From Polytrichum commune (Eukaryota > Streptophyta > Polytrichopsida > Polytrichales > Polytrichaceae): 64,000 bases of DNA. Shown one piece after another: positions 19,608 to 33,160 of the stretch. A program made the position numbers and the translations under genes. The number at the start of each line of letters is the position of its first letter. The first letter of the stretch is position 1. The notes beneath the pieces were generated by a model. The model searched no databases. It was not told where the DNA came from and saw nothing but the letters and a program-made list of their open reading frames with translations. The stretch is from the NCBI GenBank assembly GCA_950295325.1, contig OX485804.1, forward strand, positions 33,296,001 through 33,360,000. Reading direction: 5' to 3'.

Positions 19608-20552
19608 AGCAGTGATGATGTAGTAATGATGCTTGGCCTCATTATTATAGATCGATGTGGGAAGGTGTTGCGGGAGTTTCCAAATTGATATTTCCACATT
19701 GGCAGCATGCACGTCCAATTTAAAGACAACATTCTGATAGAGCAAGATATCAATATATACTACCCAGTACACTCGCTGTGAGCTCTAGTAACATCGAACA
19801 GAGTCCTCACACCAGAACCTGAGTCTAATTTCCTTCTTGACTTGAAGCTGTTTTCGAGGGGACACCGGAGCTAATTATTCTCAAACTTTGTGTGTGGAGC
19901 TTGAATTTGAAAATCTGCCACTTGTGCAAGGTAGGTGCATGCCTGTAAGATTCCACTGAGCATTAGGTCAAATGTTCGGCTTAACTTTCGTGCAACTTTC
20001 GTAGACAATTGCTGTGACTAATTGCTCAAAGTGAATAATTCTGGTACGTACTTTAGGTGCTCTGGAGTCCATCACGATTCACTACAGGAACTGTGTGGTC
20101 TTGTCATTGGTTTTAGAGTCCATGAATGTGGATTTAGAATATTCCATTGACTAGACGTTCTTTCCACGAGATGGCTATGGAAGTTATGACTCTAAATTTT
20201 AAATATGTCACCGTCATCTCTGTGGACCATAAAACTAAATGATGGTGGCCAGAACTAGTGGTGGGTACTTAGCAATCCCTGTGATTATGACCCGTTCCCG
20301 ATTGTCAGATATCATGAGTGATTCCCATGACCGCCATTCTTGACTCTTGCAGGAGGCTAAAGCAGTAGCAATTCATGAGTAGATGCCATTTTTTGGCACG
20401 ATTCTACTTGAGTATATTAGTTACGTGTAAGCGCTTATGGATCAGTGCTGCCTTGTGGAGTTGCCCCCACATAGTTCATGCTGGTTTATTGAAACTAATT
20501 GTGCGTTGTTTTGCGTACAAACAACAGGAAACACAGGCGTGGAGCTGCAGCC
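19608..20552. other. upstream region of the GST gene
   Basis: Intergenic to leader sequence. No distinct TATA box or upstream gene can be supported. Small frames here are not protein-like. Confidence 0.4.
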
Positions 20553-22246
20553 ATGGGGATGAAACTATATGGCATAAACACCACCAACGTCCAGCGTTCA
20601 ATATTGCCCATCTTGGAGGCAGAGGTATATCAAACTTCCATGCACAAATGCAAATTCTAACATCTGTCAGCAGGGTTGATGCATCGTTCAAAGAGCAACA
20701 AACAATTACTTTGTCACTGCATAACGCTAACATATATAGACCGGGACTTAAAAAAGCCTTGTGAGTACATCTATGGGTGGCAGCTACTACCTGGGGGCTA
20801 GCTCTAACAGATCAACTAGGTAGGAGCAGGTCCATTGAGAATGATGCGCTTGAGTCTTGTTTTGATATTTTGTGCATCATGTATGACATCAGTTCTTGCT
20901 ATTGCATTCCATGGAGTCAGCTGTAATGCTCATATCCATATCTAACCATTCAATGAATTTTGAAGGTGAACATTGACGATGTATTGGAGCTAGTGTTTGT
21001 GGATCTGCTCAAGTATGAACACAAGAGCCCTGCATATCTAGCAATACAGGTGAGATTCAACCGTGCACCCCACCATATTGGTTGAATATCAACTCCTAAA
21101 CATGTGTAACTTAGTTTATATCCAATGTAATCATGAGTCGTAGACTTGTGTGATTCTTGAAAATACGTAGAGGTTCAGAATTTGGGATTAAATTAAAGTA
21201 GCTCTAGACATTGATCGTGCCATGAAGAATTCCTAACATTACTCAACATTTAGTGCTTGCTCAGTGGACCCTCAAAATGTGGCAGTCACATGCTCAGAAA
21301 GTCGTGCAGGGAGACTCAAATTTTAATTGGAGCTCCCAACAGCAACCAACTGTTATATTCCGTAGGCCCACATCACTAAATAATTTTATGAGGACTTAAT
21401 TAGTTGGTAGTAGATTAAGTATGATTCAGTAATCATTGATGTTGTGTGCTATGTTTGTCAGCCCTTTGGACTACTACCATGCCTCGAAGATGGTGACTTC
21501 CTACTGTATGGTAAGTTCTCAACCACCTACACTCCAAGCGTCAAAATCACAACGATCTATATTCTACACAAAGATGAAGTGCCGCAGATTGCAATGTGAA
21601 ATGACGTACATCCTTAGCATGTCGCAGTTGTATTTCTTGAAATATCCTCAACATAGCAACTGATGCAAAACCGTCAACAAAGGCACTCATTGCTCCATCA
21701 TGTTTGAAGTGCCTCCATAACTATAGCCATAGCCATAGCCACAACCCTCAATTTTTTTTTTTATTCGCTGGATTTATTGCAGAGTCTCGAGCTATTGCAA
21801 GATACTTTGCCGAGATGTACCAGGATCGGGGTGTGCCGGTCCTGGGCAAGAGTCTGAAAGAGAGGGCAATCATCAATCAATGGACTGAAGTGGAAAGCCA
21901 AACCTTCAACCCAGTTGTTGGCGCAATGGTCGTAGAGACTTACATGTCGGGTGCAGAAAGAAGGCCTTTGGACAAGGCAATTATTGTTGAGGGGCTGGCA
22001 AAGCTGAAGCCTGTGTTCGACGTTTACGACGCGCAGCTGTCCAAACACAAGTATATTGCTGGCGATAAATACTCCCTCGCCGATCTTCTCCATGCCCCAA
22101 ATCTCAACTTCCTAATGACCTTGAAGACGGAAGCGTATGGAAACCACCCTCACGTGCTGGCATGGGCTCAGAACATAATTTCACGACCCGCAGTCCAGAA
22201 GGTTGTGGAGTTAAATGCCAAGTGGCTGAAGCAGCGAACTCCATGA
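20553..22246 (+). CDS. phi-class glutathione S-transferase, 4 exons
   Basis: Exons 20553-20624, 20966-21049, 21462-21510 and 21783-22246 have GT/AG borders and compatible phases, giving 222 residues, the usual size for plant phi GSTs. These are cytosolic dimers that conjugate glutathione to electrophiles or act as peroxidases. The thioredoxin-like N-domain (about 1-82) has MGMKLYG, QPFGLLPCLEDGD with the cis-Pro loop, and the glutathione-binding ESRAIARY motif. The helical C-domain has YSLADLLHAPN. The 49-nt third exon matches the characteristic small phi exon; the sequence before it is split by an intron that flowering-plant phi genes usually lack. The catalytic Ser position near residue 11 appears to be Thr (INTTNVQR), though alignment is uncertain by one residue. 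The ATG at 20553 has a good CCATGG context. No sign of decay. Confidence 0.9.
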
Positions 22247-24136
22247 TATCTTAGCGTTATAGAGAATGATGCCTGCTACATATGAACTTATTAGCCTACA
22301 TGAGCTCTGAAATGTTACTTGAACGGACACTTGTAGCTGTGCACTTACTTACCTCTCTAAGGAGATGAAACATGCAATTAGTGTGACTGTGAAATGATTT
22401 GCAGATCCAAATTGTGCCTGTAGCCATTATCCTCATAGTTTTGGGAGGGCAAATGAATGTCTGTGTCTGACCACAATGAGCCATGGGAACTGACCCTAAT
22501 ACCATGCAAGAAATTGAAATTTGATTCATTTACTTTGTGTTGGATGACTTCTGAAGTCGCTTTGAATTGTCAATTGTCAATAAGATAATCAGCCTATAAT
22601 TTGGATCACTCGAAGTACCCAAACTTGCAAAGTGTCCGGAATAGGTGCGAGTTCTTACGTGTTCTTGTTTGTAAAAAATGAGATATATTGTGAAAAGCTA
22701 TAGCATGCATAATTCCGAATAGTAAGTGACACTAAAATTCCATAGACAATGTAGCTAACCCTAACCCTAAACGTTTCCCACAACCCAATGCCAACTTGCT
22801 TCCCATAAGCTCACTTTATCGTCATTGTGTTATGACTTCCCCCGACCCAGTTACATAGGGACCTTTCGTCAATCTCATGGGTTTCTACAGTGACAGATCC
22901 TCCGTCTGTGGTGGAAGGGCATTTGTAAATCTGAGTTAATTCTTATTAGCATAGATTTGAAATGGATTGAATCATTTGCGATCTTCACATTTTATTGTTT
23001 TCGAGTGAAATTTATGATGTCAACACTAAATTTGGCTGTCATCAGAAGACACTCGTATATTGATGCTCAAAATGCGCTTTATAGTACTCTTGGCATGCAC
23101 ACGTCTCTGTGACCGAGTTAAGGAATTATCGTTACATGCTCGTTCCAATCGAACACATTTGCACTATTAGTTTGCAAGGGGTTGTGCTCACAAATCTGTT
23201 ATTTTCTGAAGTTGATTAAGGAGTCGATCTTGCAGCATCTTGTTTTATTTTATTCGGATAACCCTGCCAAGGCGAAGTGGACAATAGCCCCTGAGTTTGC
23301 TTTGAAGGTCGCGGATGTTCCTGAAAGTTGAAATAGTGGTGCTCTGACATTTGCTGGGGTTTTAGATTGCTGAAAGCACATGCTAAACTATGATGCAAGA
23401 TAATGTTAGAATCACTTTCTTGTGATGTGAGAGAGTTGCAAGGTCAGGGATGACCAACTAATGACAAGCATATATCCGATACTGATGAGGACATTCATTA
23501 GACTAGGACGAGTTGAGATCTTGCCGCACAAGCGTAATGAAAGTGTTGAGGCTGATGATTCATAGAATTGCCGATGAGGATTGTCATTCAAAGGTTATTC
23601 TTTGGCCCGCCATAGTCGATTCATGTATGCAACTTTGATCCAAGTTAGTGAGTGTATGCCATTTTTGATGCATTGTGATGATATCTCTAGATACCTATAA
23701 TATTCAAGAGGTGTATTGATTTCCTAAAGAAAGGTGGCAGCCCACTTTCCCGAATATGAGGCCATCCCCATATCTTAAACATCAAAGTATTCATCAGCAA
23801 CTTGAAAGAACCCACTGCCATTGGCACTAAACAGTATGAAGCGGATGAATTGATGAGAGAAACAAGAAAAAAATGTAGTTCAAAAGTTGGCAATGTTGTC
23901 TTGACAATGCAATGAAGTTGATAGAAATTTGTTGCCCGAATGGATCGACATTCAAATTGCTCATCGTGAGATAATGAGAAGTGCGGATGATAGGGTTCTT
24001 CTTACGAACAGGTATTTGGCAATGCTTCTACGCTCCACTCAAGGTTTTTACTTGCCACAACAAGATGATGTGGGCATGAATTCTCACAATCTTGAATGTG
24101 ATGAGCACCGCAACAATGTACAGGAACTTGGAACTA
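22247..24136. other. downstream of GST, intergenic
   Basis: GST 3' UTR, then AT-rich intergenic DNA. A short run of CCCTAA units lies at 22755-22771. A frame at about 23929-24130 is protein-like in places (WIDIQIAHREIMRSADD) but has no recognisable family or partner exons. Confidence 0.35.
22755..22771. repeat. short interstitial telomere-like repeat
   Basis: CTAACCCTAACCCTAAA, about 2.5 units. It is too short to imply a telomere and may be chance. Confidence 0.4.
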
Positions 24137-24470
24137 CACTATCTACACAAAATATGATATTTAGTGTTTGATACACTAAATACGAACGCATACACTAAAT
24201 ATCAATAACCCTATGAAACTAAGTAACATTAAATGTAAACCCAAACACTAAATATCAACTATGGTAATATGTGGAAGCTACATGTTTGAATTTAGTGTTA
24301 GTAAGGATATGAAAAAAAAAGGATATAATAAGGGAGGTGGTAGTAGGGAAGGTAGCGGCACATTTATGTCTAACACTAATTTTCAAAAAATTGGAAATTA
24401 GCGTTGAGCATGGTAGGGTGGTAACAACACTAAATATAATCAAACACTGAATATCATATTTTGTGTAGTG
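24137..24470. mobile_element. CACTA-type foldback MITE, copy 1
   Basis: The ends mirror each other: CACTATCTACACAAAATATG at left, and CACTACACAAAATATGATATT read inward from the right. Internal short copies of CACTAAATAT are also present. 334 bp, non-coding. A relative lies at 45381-45755. Confidence 0.6.
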
Positions 24471-25546
24471 TACTTAGTGCCACCAATTGTAATTGTGAAC
24501 CTAATACTCTTTGTCATATCATTTGTCTAATTGTAAACTTAACATTGTTTGTCATTCCTTCTAAAAGTAGTGTGTAGGCATTATAGATTCACAATGTTGC
24601 AATAAGTGTCACTTGCAAAGTGGTTTTCCATCCAATTCTAGGTTGCAGAATATACTGAACTTGAAGTGGTTGGAACCAAAAGCAAGTTGGGATGACATTA
24701 CTTGTAAACTTATTCATGAGAAATGTCATTAGAAAAGTTGCCACAGTGGAATGAAATCCCATATGAAGCTTTAAGAAAATTCAAAATGTAGTGTTTTATA
24801 GGTGAATTAATCTAAAAACCATATGTGTAACTCAACTTATTGAATATGATGTTCCCCATCAATGCTCGTTTTTTTACAGGTCCACCTTCATTTCATGTGA
24901 CATGTTACTTTTTTTTTTGGCCTTCATTTGAATGTGACATCCAACATCAAAAACTATGCTCCAAATGATGGGTTGAGAAAATCTAAAATTTTCACACAAA
25001 TTTGAACAACAAATCATATTCTTTCAAAAACAATGTAGACAAGTGTGAACTCCTTATTCAAGGCCAATTATGGTAAACCCTTGGACACGATTGGCCTAAT
25101 CCACCAATCTGAAAGGCCTTTACATGATGGAGTCAAGGCCATTCCTTGAAATTCATGTTCTAATAAGGCAAATTATATTCCAATGTATTAAAGACAATTT
25201 TTGACACGGCCCAAGGAAAGAGAATTGAGGTTGGACCAAAATGGAAAGCCAATATGCTTCCTTGGGGTTGTGTTAGAGCTTCCTCCATTTTCGGCCCAAA
25301 CCAATATTTCATGTGAATTGGCTTAGCCTTGACTCCTCATGTAAAGCACCCCTAAGTTATTCTCTCTACAAAGCTCCTAGCCCCTTATTATTATAAAACA
25401 ATGGATTTCATTCATTAAAAAATCTATTAATTGATGTTATCAATGTCCTTACACTTCATCGAAGTTACAATCATGTGTTGGGCTTTGAATGTTCTTAAAA
25501 AAAATGTAATCCTTCATTGTCAATGTCAAATGAATAAATTAGGAAA

Positions 25547-25583
<37 letters not shown>

Positions 25584-25732
25584 TAGTGATTTTTCACAAA
25601 TGTGAATTTGAGCATGTTGGCCCTACAGTGAACCAAATAGCATTATACTGCTTAATGTCTTCCTTTCAAAAAGTAGGCCCTAGTGGTGTCACTAAAAGAG
25701 AAATGCATGTCGCATCCAACCATTGTGCACAG
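24471..25732. other. intergenic, AT-rich
   Basis: No gene recognised. Contains the CA microsatellite at 25551-25582. Confidence 0.4.
25551..25582. repeat. (CA)16 microsatellite
   Basis: Uninterrupted CA dinucleotide run. Confidence 0.95.
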
Positions 25733-26142
25733 GGAGGTCACTCCATTGTAAAGTTGAACAACCACGTGCGAACATTTTACATGTAAAAAATCCTACTTTG
25801 TACATAAAGCATCACCAAAATGGGTCAAAATTTTATCAATGTTTTTTCATGAGTAGATATACACAGTACCTATTACATAGTAAAAAATAGTATCTAAATT
25901 TGATGATTTTTTAATTTATAAAAACATCGTTTCTAACTAGAATGACACATAATTGAACTAAAAACATTACTACAAAAATGAAGGTGACTAAAAATTTCAA
26001 AAAATATATAAAAAAGATACTATCAATGGTTATGTATATGTAGAAAAAATATCATAAATTTTAAGATTATCCATGGCATGTAATATAGGGGTAGCAAACT
26101 ATGTTCACACGTGGTGTTCAACTTGACAATGGAGTGACCTCC
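25733..26142. mobile_element. MITE family B, copy 1
   Basis: 410 bp with long terminal inverted repeats starting GGAGGTCACTCCATTGT and continuing through AAGTTGAACA to CCACGTG. The AT-rich middle (TCATGAGTAGATATACA, TTTCTAACTAGAATGAC) is shared with copy 2 at 39178-39583. Non-coding. Confidence 0.7.
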
Positions 26143-29100
26143 TCGTGCCATTGTGATGGAAAGTGCCATGCTAGAAAGGTGTTCTATTGCATTCTATTGT
26201 TGTTGTTGCGACCACGTTGCGCAGGCCAGTGGTGTTGCCATGTCATGCTTGCCCGAGCAACATGCAAATTAATCATGGCACATTTTCTGGACGATGTGAT
26301 GGTTACGAATACATGTGATGATAATATATGCGTTAAGTGGGTTGCTATTTTGTTAGGTGGGTCCCACAAGAGGTTTTTCTGGTCATATGGCGGGATGCCA
26401 TTCCTTGTTGGTTGCCCACCAACAATGAAGGCAATATAATTCTCAAATCTTGTGAGAGAATGGTGGCAATTGATTCAAAGGTAGTTTGTTTTCACATTGG
26501 ATGGCATGCAATGTGCAATGGTTGCCATAAGTTGTGGTTCATGTGCATTTATAAGTCTCCCTCTTGATAGCCACATGTGCAAGTGTGATGTGAAGCTAGG
26601 TGGGTGTTGCAAGTTCAGTAATTACCCCTCGTGGACCTCTGTTGTTCGAAGCATCTGGTTAGATATTCTAAATTCTTGCTCATTCATGTTATATTTATAC
26701 ATCATTAATAGAGTACATTGTACATTGTGTGTTTTTTTATTACAAATATATGTGTGTGGCATTGAGTCATATGGGTAGTGTGGTAGTTATTGGAGCATTC
26801 ATTTTGAAATTAGTTTTGATACCCATTATTATCGTGTATAAGCATATGTGTATTACAATATGTGTAAGATGGGGCAAATGCGTATTTGGTCCACCTGATA
26901 CAGGTATTCCATATGAGCTTAAAAGTTTGGAACATCGTAAAATCATAATGGTGCATTCTTTGTCATTGACCCTAAATTTTGGTGTTTCTAAACAAGATGT
27001 GTATGGTATGGATGGCATTCACTCCATTCCACCAACTACCAAACCTTAACCCACAACAACCATGGATGCCAACCATGGCCTCTATTTTCATTTGTTTTTT
27101 TGAAATGGCTTCTCAACATTTGCAAGAGGCCCTACATGTTTGTTTTATTCAAGATGTCAATACAATGTGCATACTTGTCTATTCTATTCATTTTTCTACC
27201 TTTGTAATCATAATGAAACCGGTTTTGCAACTTCGCATTGTAAGGCAAACGTCCTTACATGAGTTATATTGTCTGAGAAATTATTAGCCCTTAAAGTTTT
27301 TGTTGCAAGATCACATCCATCAAATTAGAAATTCCATGCAGTTTGTGTACACTTCCATTATGCCCTCCTATATTCATGTAAATATATAGAAAAAAATGCT
27401 TAATGCTATCTTTGCCACCCTGTACATGGGTCATTTTCCTTGCTCCATGTTCGCAACATGCACAACAACATATTCCATGGGGAATATGGATTTGGAGCCC
27501 CACAAGATGTTCATGTACACAACTTGCAAGAGCTTGAATATGGACTGACTCATCAAACCACTGTAGGGGAGTATGGGGATGGTACGCCTCCATGACCCAC
27601 ATTCGGTACCACACCTTTACTACCGGTATATTGTGGAAATTCTCTAGTAATGGTCTCCTGGTGATCTTCCCCACCGCCATCTTGGCAAATATGTTTCTGC
27701 TACTCCACAAGGTACACAAGTTGCTCCAACTCAAATGTCTACAAAAGATCTCAATTCTTAGTTTTTGGAGAATAATCCTCCACAATTATCATATTTGGAT
27801 TCATTGCATAATCCATATCCTAATTTCCAATACACTTGGGTCTCAACTGCCATGATGTTGCAATCTCAAATTTGGTTCCATCCCATATCCATCACGTGTT
27901 TCCCCTAATAGCTATGAGCATCATCGATGCTACAAAAAATTACAAGAAATCAATTCACACACTCTTTTTGTGCCACTACCGTGGGGTTGCCCTTCCACGC
28001 ATCATGTGCCGCAATATCATATAACCTTGTTGTCTTCTGTTGGGGTATTACATTTGGTTATTTGCTCTCTCCTTCCTCTTTTGTAGATTTACTAGTACCA
28101 ATGTTCTATGCTAGTTTATCTTTCATACCTTTCTTGGTAGTCTTTCATTATTTTTTTGTCCTTTCCTTTTCAACGTGTATGCGAACATTGTTTTGCACAT
28201 GTGTGTCCACCAACCGTCCCGTTTACCATACCATATAAACCTTAATCCATAATGCCCAACACACACCCTAGTGCGCCCTCATAGACTACACGACAATGAT
28301 CAAGGGAAAAATGATGTGTGTTTTGGGAGAGTTGTCAAAGTCATGGGAGGTGCATGTATGTAAGCTTTATGTATGAAGTTATAGTGTTTGGCGACCACTT
28401 TGGTGCCTCCATGATGCATAGGGCAACCCACGTGATAAAGCATAATATTCACACGTGTCTCGGTCTTATTGGAGGAATAACTACATCATGCAAGACGTTC
28501 CCAACATTGGGGCATGACATTTGAGCATGGTAAAAAAACAAACTAGAAGCCAAGGAGGATTACAAGATTATGAATGATGCCCCTTGTGACATGGCTAGCC
28601 TTGTAGATGTATTGTTGGATAGTATTGTTTTGTATAACAAATTTCCATGCATTGGGACAAATGTTAGCAACATTCATATGGAAGTGTGTTTTGTTATATG
28701 AGAATCTCACTGCATTTAAAAGCCTTGGAGTATGCAACAAGCTATGGTGGCTTATCTTGAACTCCACTGCTATTGGAGCAAGCCTACACATGGCACTACA
28801 AGATCTGAGATGTGAAGATTATGAAGATGCACAAAACATGTGCCAACAACTTGGACATATTGAATGTGCAAGACAAAAGTTGTAAAACACTATGTGGTTG
28901 CCTATGACATTTTTAGCAAGGAATGCAATCTACATTGTTGGTTGTATGCTAGAATTTTCCAATTGTCATTTCATATGCTCATCGTAAATAATGCGGCAAT
29001 GGCGAATGAACCCTTGAGGACTTGAGCCTTGCATGTGTACACAAGAATGGGCTAGTATGTATACAATTAAACATTTAAGATTGAACACCTACTCTGAATG

Positions 29101-29357
29101 AACACCTCCTTACTTTGAACAGTTTGTGGAGGTACACTCCATTTTGGCATACAAATGCACCTCCTCTGAATAGACACCCCCAACTTTGAACATTGAACCT
29201 TTTTTCTTTAAAAACAATTAAAAATGAAACTCCTCTCAAAATTCCCATGTGCACCTTCGGCACTCCACCACAACATCCAAATTTGAGATTCGACTTGCGT
29301 GTGTGTATGTTTAGGGTTTGTTTGTGTGTGTGCGCGCACACACTCTTTGATTGAACA
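26143..29357. other. intergenic, nothing recognised
   Basis: Several open frames up to 164 codons (for example 27291-27785, minus) have no recognisable domains or splice partners and look like chance frames. Confidence 0.4.
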
Positions 29358-30230
29358 ATGACTGGAAAAGGGAAATACGCTAAAAAAGACCTTGGGACAA
29401 AAAGGTTGACGCATTGCAAGACTTGTCCAATGGCATGGCTATGAGAGCTTGCGCGGTCAACTATGGTGTGTCTCTTGGCACCCTTGTCAGCTGGAACAAG
29501 AACAAGGATAAGATCATGACATCAATATCTCAAAACCAAGCTCCCACCCAGAAACGATTAACCCAGGTCATTGGTGATGGTAAGCTTGTCGATGAGCGAG
29601 TCTACGAGTGATTTGCTAGTGCTCGCTCTTGAAACATTCATGTTTTTGGCCGTATCTTGCAAGAGAAGGCCTTGAAGGTGGTTGAAGGCATTGGGTTGAA
29701 TGATTTTAAGGCATCCAATGGCTAGTTGGAAGCATTTCGCAAGCACCACAACATCCGATTTCGCATGTTGTCAGGCTAAAGCGTGGGCATGGATCAACAA
29801 GTTGTTGCGAACTGTAAGCAAAACCTACCTAGCGTCGTTCAGGGCTACAACAAGAAGGACATCTAGAACATGGTTGAGAGTGCACTTTTGGGGAAAGGGG
29901 TGTGCCCAACTGCAACTTAGTGTCCTAGGGAGAAAGACGCAAAGGTGGCAAGCTTGCCAAGGAACGCCTTACCATCACATTTCTATGTTCAACATAGAAA
30001 TGTGAAAAATTCAAGCCTCTAGTGATTGGCAAATCTCAGATGCCATGAGCTTTCAACAAACAACTTCCTCGGCAAGTCATGTGGAAGGCAAACGCCAAGT
30101 CTTGGATGACTGGAGCGATATTTGTAGAGTACACCCAGGAGGCCATATTTAGCTTCCTGGCTCCCTTTGATTATCCAAAGTCTTGTGTCATTTTTCCAAT
30201 TTGTTGGACATAAAGGAGAGGATGCTTAAA
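29358..30230 (+). pseudogene. degenerate pogo/Tigger-type transposase
   Basis: Starts near ATG 29358 and continues through several frameshifts and stops. Regions in family order: psq-like helix-turn-helix (MRACAVNYGVSLGTLVSWN), CENP-B/Tc5-type DNA-binding domain (RILQEKALKV, then FKASNG-stop-LEAFRKHH), linker (QGYNKKDI), then the start of the DDE domain (VIGKSQMP, MWKANAKSWMTGAIF). The order and motifs match pogo/Tigger/Jerky transposases of the Tc1/mariner superfamily. It breaks off near 30230 before the second catalytic Asp region. No clean inverted repeats are seen around it, so the element ends are lost. Confidence 0.75.
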
Positions 30231-30660
30231 CCAACACTTTACGTGATTAATGGGGTACATTTGGATTGGTGGTATGCATAATTGGCTTAGCAAAAATACC
30301 TTAGACATCGTAGGAATAGAATAGTATAAATTGCACATCTTATAAATATATCACGCAATTTTGATTAATTGATTTCTAGCTTCCTAAGTTTGTCCCTAGA
30401 CCCCCACTTTTTTCCAATACAAATGGCTCCCAAAACTGTCTCAACACTTGCCAATAAGCACTCTCGTTTTTTCTGGCCTAAAATCAACCTCACTTCCTCT
30501 GGAAACCGCCCCCAACATTCCACTTAATAAAAAAGTTGAAGCCTTATGATTTATTCTTGCGATATTTTAGTAAGTACATATAAGGGCATGTTTACACCAA
30601 AGGCATTAGGCCACGAGTCTTAAATGACCATGGTGCCTCACTTTTGAGCCTAAAAATACC
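30231..30660. other. intergenic, nothing recognised
   Basis: AT-rich, without a coding pattern. Confidence 0.4.
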
Positions 30661-30960
30661 TCACGATTATTTCAAACCAGCTAATTTTGTAGAGTGGTGG
30701 AGTGCGGTAGCCTCCATGAGTAGAGACTAATGTCAACTTGTTGGTCTAATTGAAAGAAAGCTTTGAGGCCACCTAGAAATATGTTCTCAAATAGTGATGA
30801 AAATTTATCTCTAGTGGGGTTATATAGGGGACAACCCAACACAAAATTTGCCTCGATTTCAACTACATTATAGTAGCAAAAGTGGCATAGTCTAGTATCT
30901 CTAGAGATAGGCACAATTGTCCTTTGTCAAATTTCAATGGCAAGTCTACAGTTTGAGGTG
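30661..30960 (-). mobile_element. LINE 3'-end fragment with zinc-knuckle tail
   Basis: A minus-strand frame (30914-30681) has RLCHFCYYNVVEIEANFVLG followed by CPLYNPTRDKF. The Cys-x2-Cys...x4-Cys pattern is typical of the C-terminal tail of plant LINE reverse transcriptases, with the usual His apparently replaced by Asn. It is 5'-truncated, as LINE copies often are. Relatives: 34945-35010, 35222-35470 and 36212-36390, all in the same orientation. Confidence 0.55.
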
Positions 30961-32584
30961 CAGTGGGCAACAATGGTCTTGCGTTGTGGTGAAGTCAATG
31001 ATTGCTTCAAGTATAATTCACATTCATGTTTAAGAAATCCCTTGAGGTGGAGGTAATCCAGTTTCTTCCTATAGAGATGGAAAGAATTCCACTCTTTGGC
31101 AAGAAGAGCCTCTTAAGTATCATTGTCTGTTGTTTTTGACATGATTGGGTTATCATGGGTTTCCCAATGAGATAAACCCCTTGATGTCTTCCACATGATC
31201 GTTGATTTGTGCCAAGTGTCAAATCCTTATTCAGCAAAGTCTTATTTGTCCCAGTGCTAAAAGTGCCCGTTTCAAACCCATTTACCTTACATGATTTGAA
31301 TGATAAAACTTCCACCACAAAGTGCTGGGAACCTGATTCATGGGGCTAATATTGCTTACATTATGACCCCAAAAGGTGCTTGTGAAAATCAAACAACGTG
31401 CATGTATATCAATTTGGGTTTTTATCTTGGAAGTTGTTTAATAATCACCAACATTATGTAGAAAACATACATTAAAATATTGCAAACATAAAAAATCAAA
31501 AAGAGAAAAAAAAGAGAAAAAAAAAAGAGGAAGACTGAAGTTTGTTGGGACACAGAAGGCCCTTCCCCACCTGCCGCTTTTCAAGTGTTCCAAGATAGAA
31601 CTGGCTACATTTGTAGGAGGTGGTCGCATTCACACCTCCAACACAATGTGTAATCAAGCCCTCGATTCGGCCCAATTTCATCAACTTCTATGGGCCCACT
31701 CTTGTCACATGTAAAGCGACAAGGCCCGATTTTAGGTCTCAATATTTTTGAGGGGAAAGTGCAGTGAAGAAGATTAATTTTTTATGCACCGATGATAGAG
31801 ATGTTCATCATCCACTAGATGAACCCAATCCAGCCCATGTTGAGAGTTGAGGCCGAGGAAAAACTCATTTGATTTCTTCAAGACAACCCAAAGGTTTGGC
31901 GTCAAGATTGTGCCACTGAGGACGCCACATGGGATGAGTGAATTTTCGGACCCACCCCTAGTATAAAGCCCTTGGGCCGGGTTTGATGAAACCGAGCGAT
32001 CCTATTGGGCCAAGTTTTTAGAGTTCAGCCCGGCCCTCAATTTGGACCCAAGTATAAAGTGGGCCTTAGTGTATTGGTAAATATGCTCTAAGAGGCTGAA
32101 TAGTAGGTTGGTGGTCAACACATAAAACGTAATAACAAATAAACATAATCGCCACACAATATGCACACTCTATACTAGTCCACAAGCGAAGACTTGAGAA
32201 TCAATAACCTATCACATACCTCCAAAACTTACTATAATCAATTAATAAATCAATATATACCACCACCTAGGACAAACACATGTTGCCAATTACTATTAAT
32301 GATTACCAATTACTAAACATAGTGTCTACTCCCTACAAGGGGTGAAGTAGTTTCAAATCCCAAGGCCACCGCCCTAGGGCATGGCCAAGGATGTTTTATG
32401 AACAAACACTCTTTTCACTCCGGCCTTTCCTTCGGAGACTGGAGTTCTTCTTCTTCTTCTTGGTGGTCAACCAAGGGTAGGAGGATATTATGCTTTGGGA
32501 ATTTTAAAAAAAAAGATTTGGCACAAAGGGTGAAAGGGCTTGCTCATTTGCCTAGTGTTGCATGTGAAGAAAAAACATGAAAAT
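30961..32584. other. intergenic, nothing recognised
   Basis: Mixed AT-rich DNA with a purine run at about 31495-31535. No ORF, RNA or boundary is supportable. Confidence 0.4.
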
Positions 32585-33160
32585 TAATATTTTTGTTGAT
32601 CCATGTGTGCAAACGATTCCCCATTGACTTGGAATTTTGCACGACACTCAAACACAACATATCCTCAACATCTACCGCTAGAATTTTTTAGTTGGATATG
32701 TGTTGGCGGGTATTAATCCATGTGGAAGGTGCGCAGTTGTAGCACCACCACCTCAAATTGCAAGGCTTCCCAAAAAATCATAAAATGACAGTTTCAAGAT
32801 TCGTGAATTGTTTTGAGTAGGTATATTTCCCTACTTTTGAATGAAGATAACAATTTATCATTTGGAGATGATTTGAGTGGAGCTTCAATCCAAAAAATCA
32901 ACCCCAATTTACTACCTAAACTGTTGCCCCTCAACACCACTATTGACATTCCTATTATAATGTCATACATAACAAAACTTCAACGATTGGATTCGTCAAA
33001 AAAACCTTCAGATCTTCCACTACGGTCGATGAACTTGAGGTCACATTTTTCCAGACAGATTGGAGGGAAATCGAGGCATGAGAAGTTAGGGGTTAACATT
33101 GTACTCAGTTTGCATTTCCACCTCACTGGCATTATATCCACAACAACCTAGCTTTCCTTC
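32585..33160. repeat. dispersed repeat D, copy 1
   Basis: Shares a long colinear match with 57735-58410 in the same orientation (for example TTTAGTTGGATATG, AATCCATGTGGAAGGTG, GAAGTTAGGGGTTAA). Non-coding. Termini and class are unknown. Confidence 0.6.

Noticed and set aside
22755-22771. Telomeric repeat implying a chromosome end
   Set aside because: Only about 2.5 units, with host genes on both sides; at most an interstitial fragment.
27291-27785. 164-codon minus-strand ORF
   Set aside because: No recognisable domain, no splice partners, composition like surrounding AT-rich DNA, and overlapped by other random frames.
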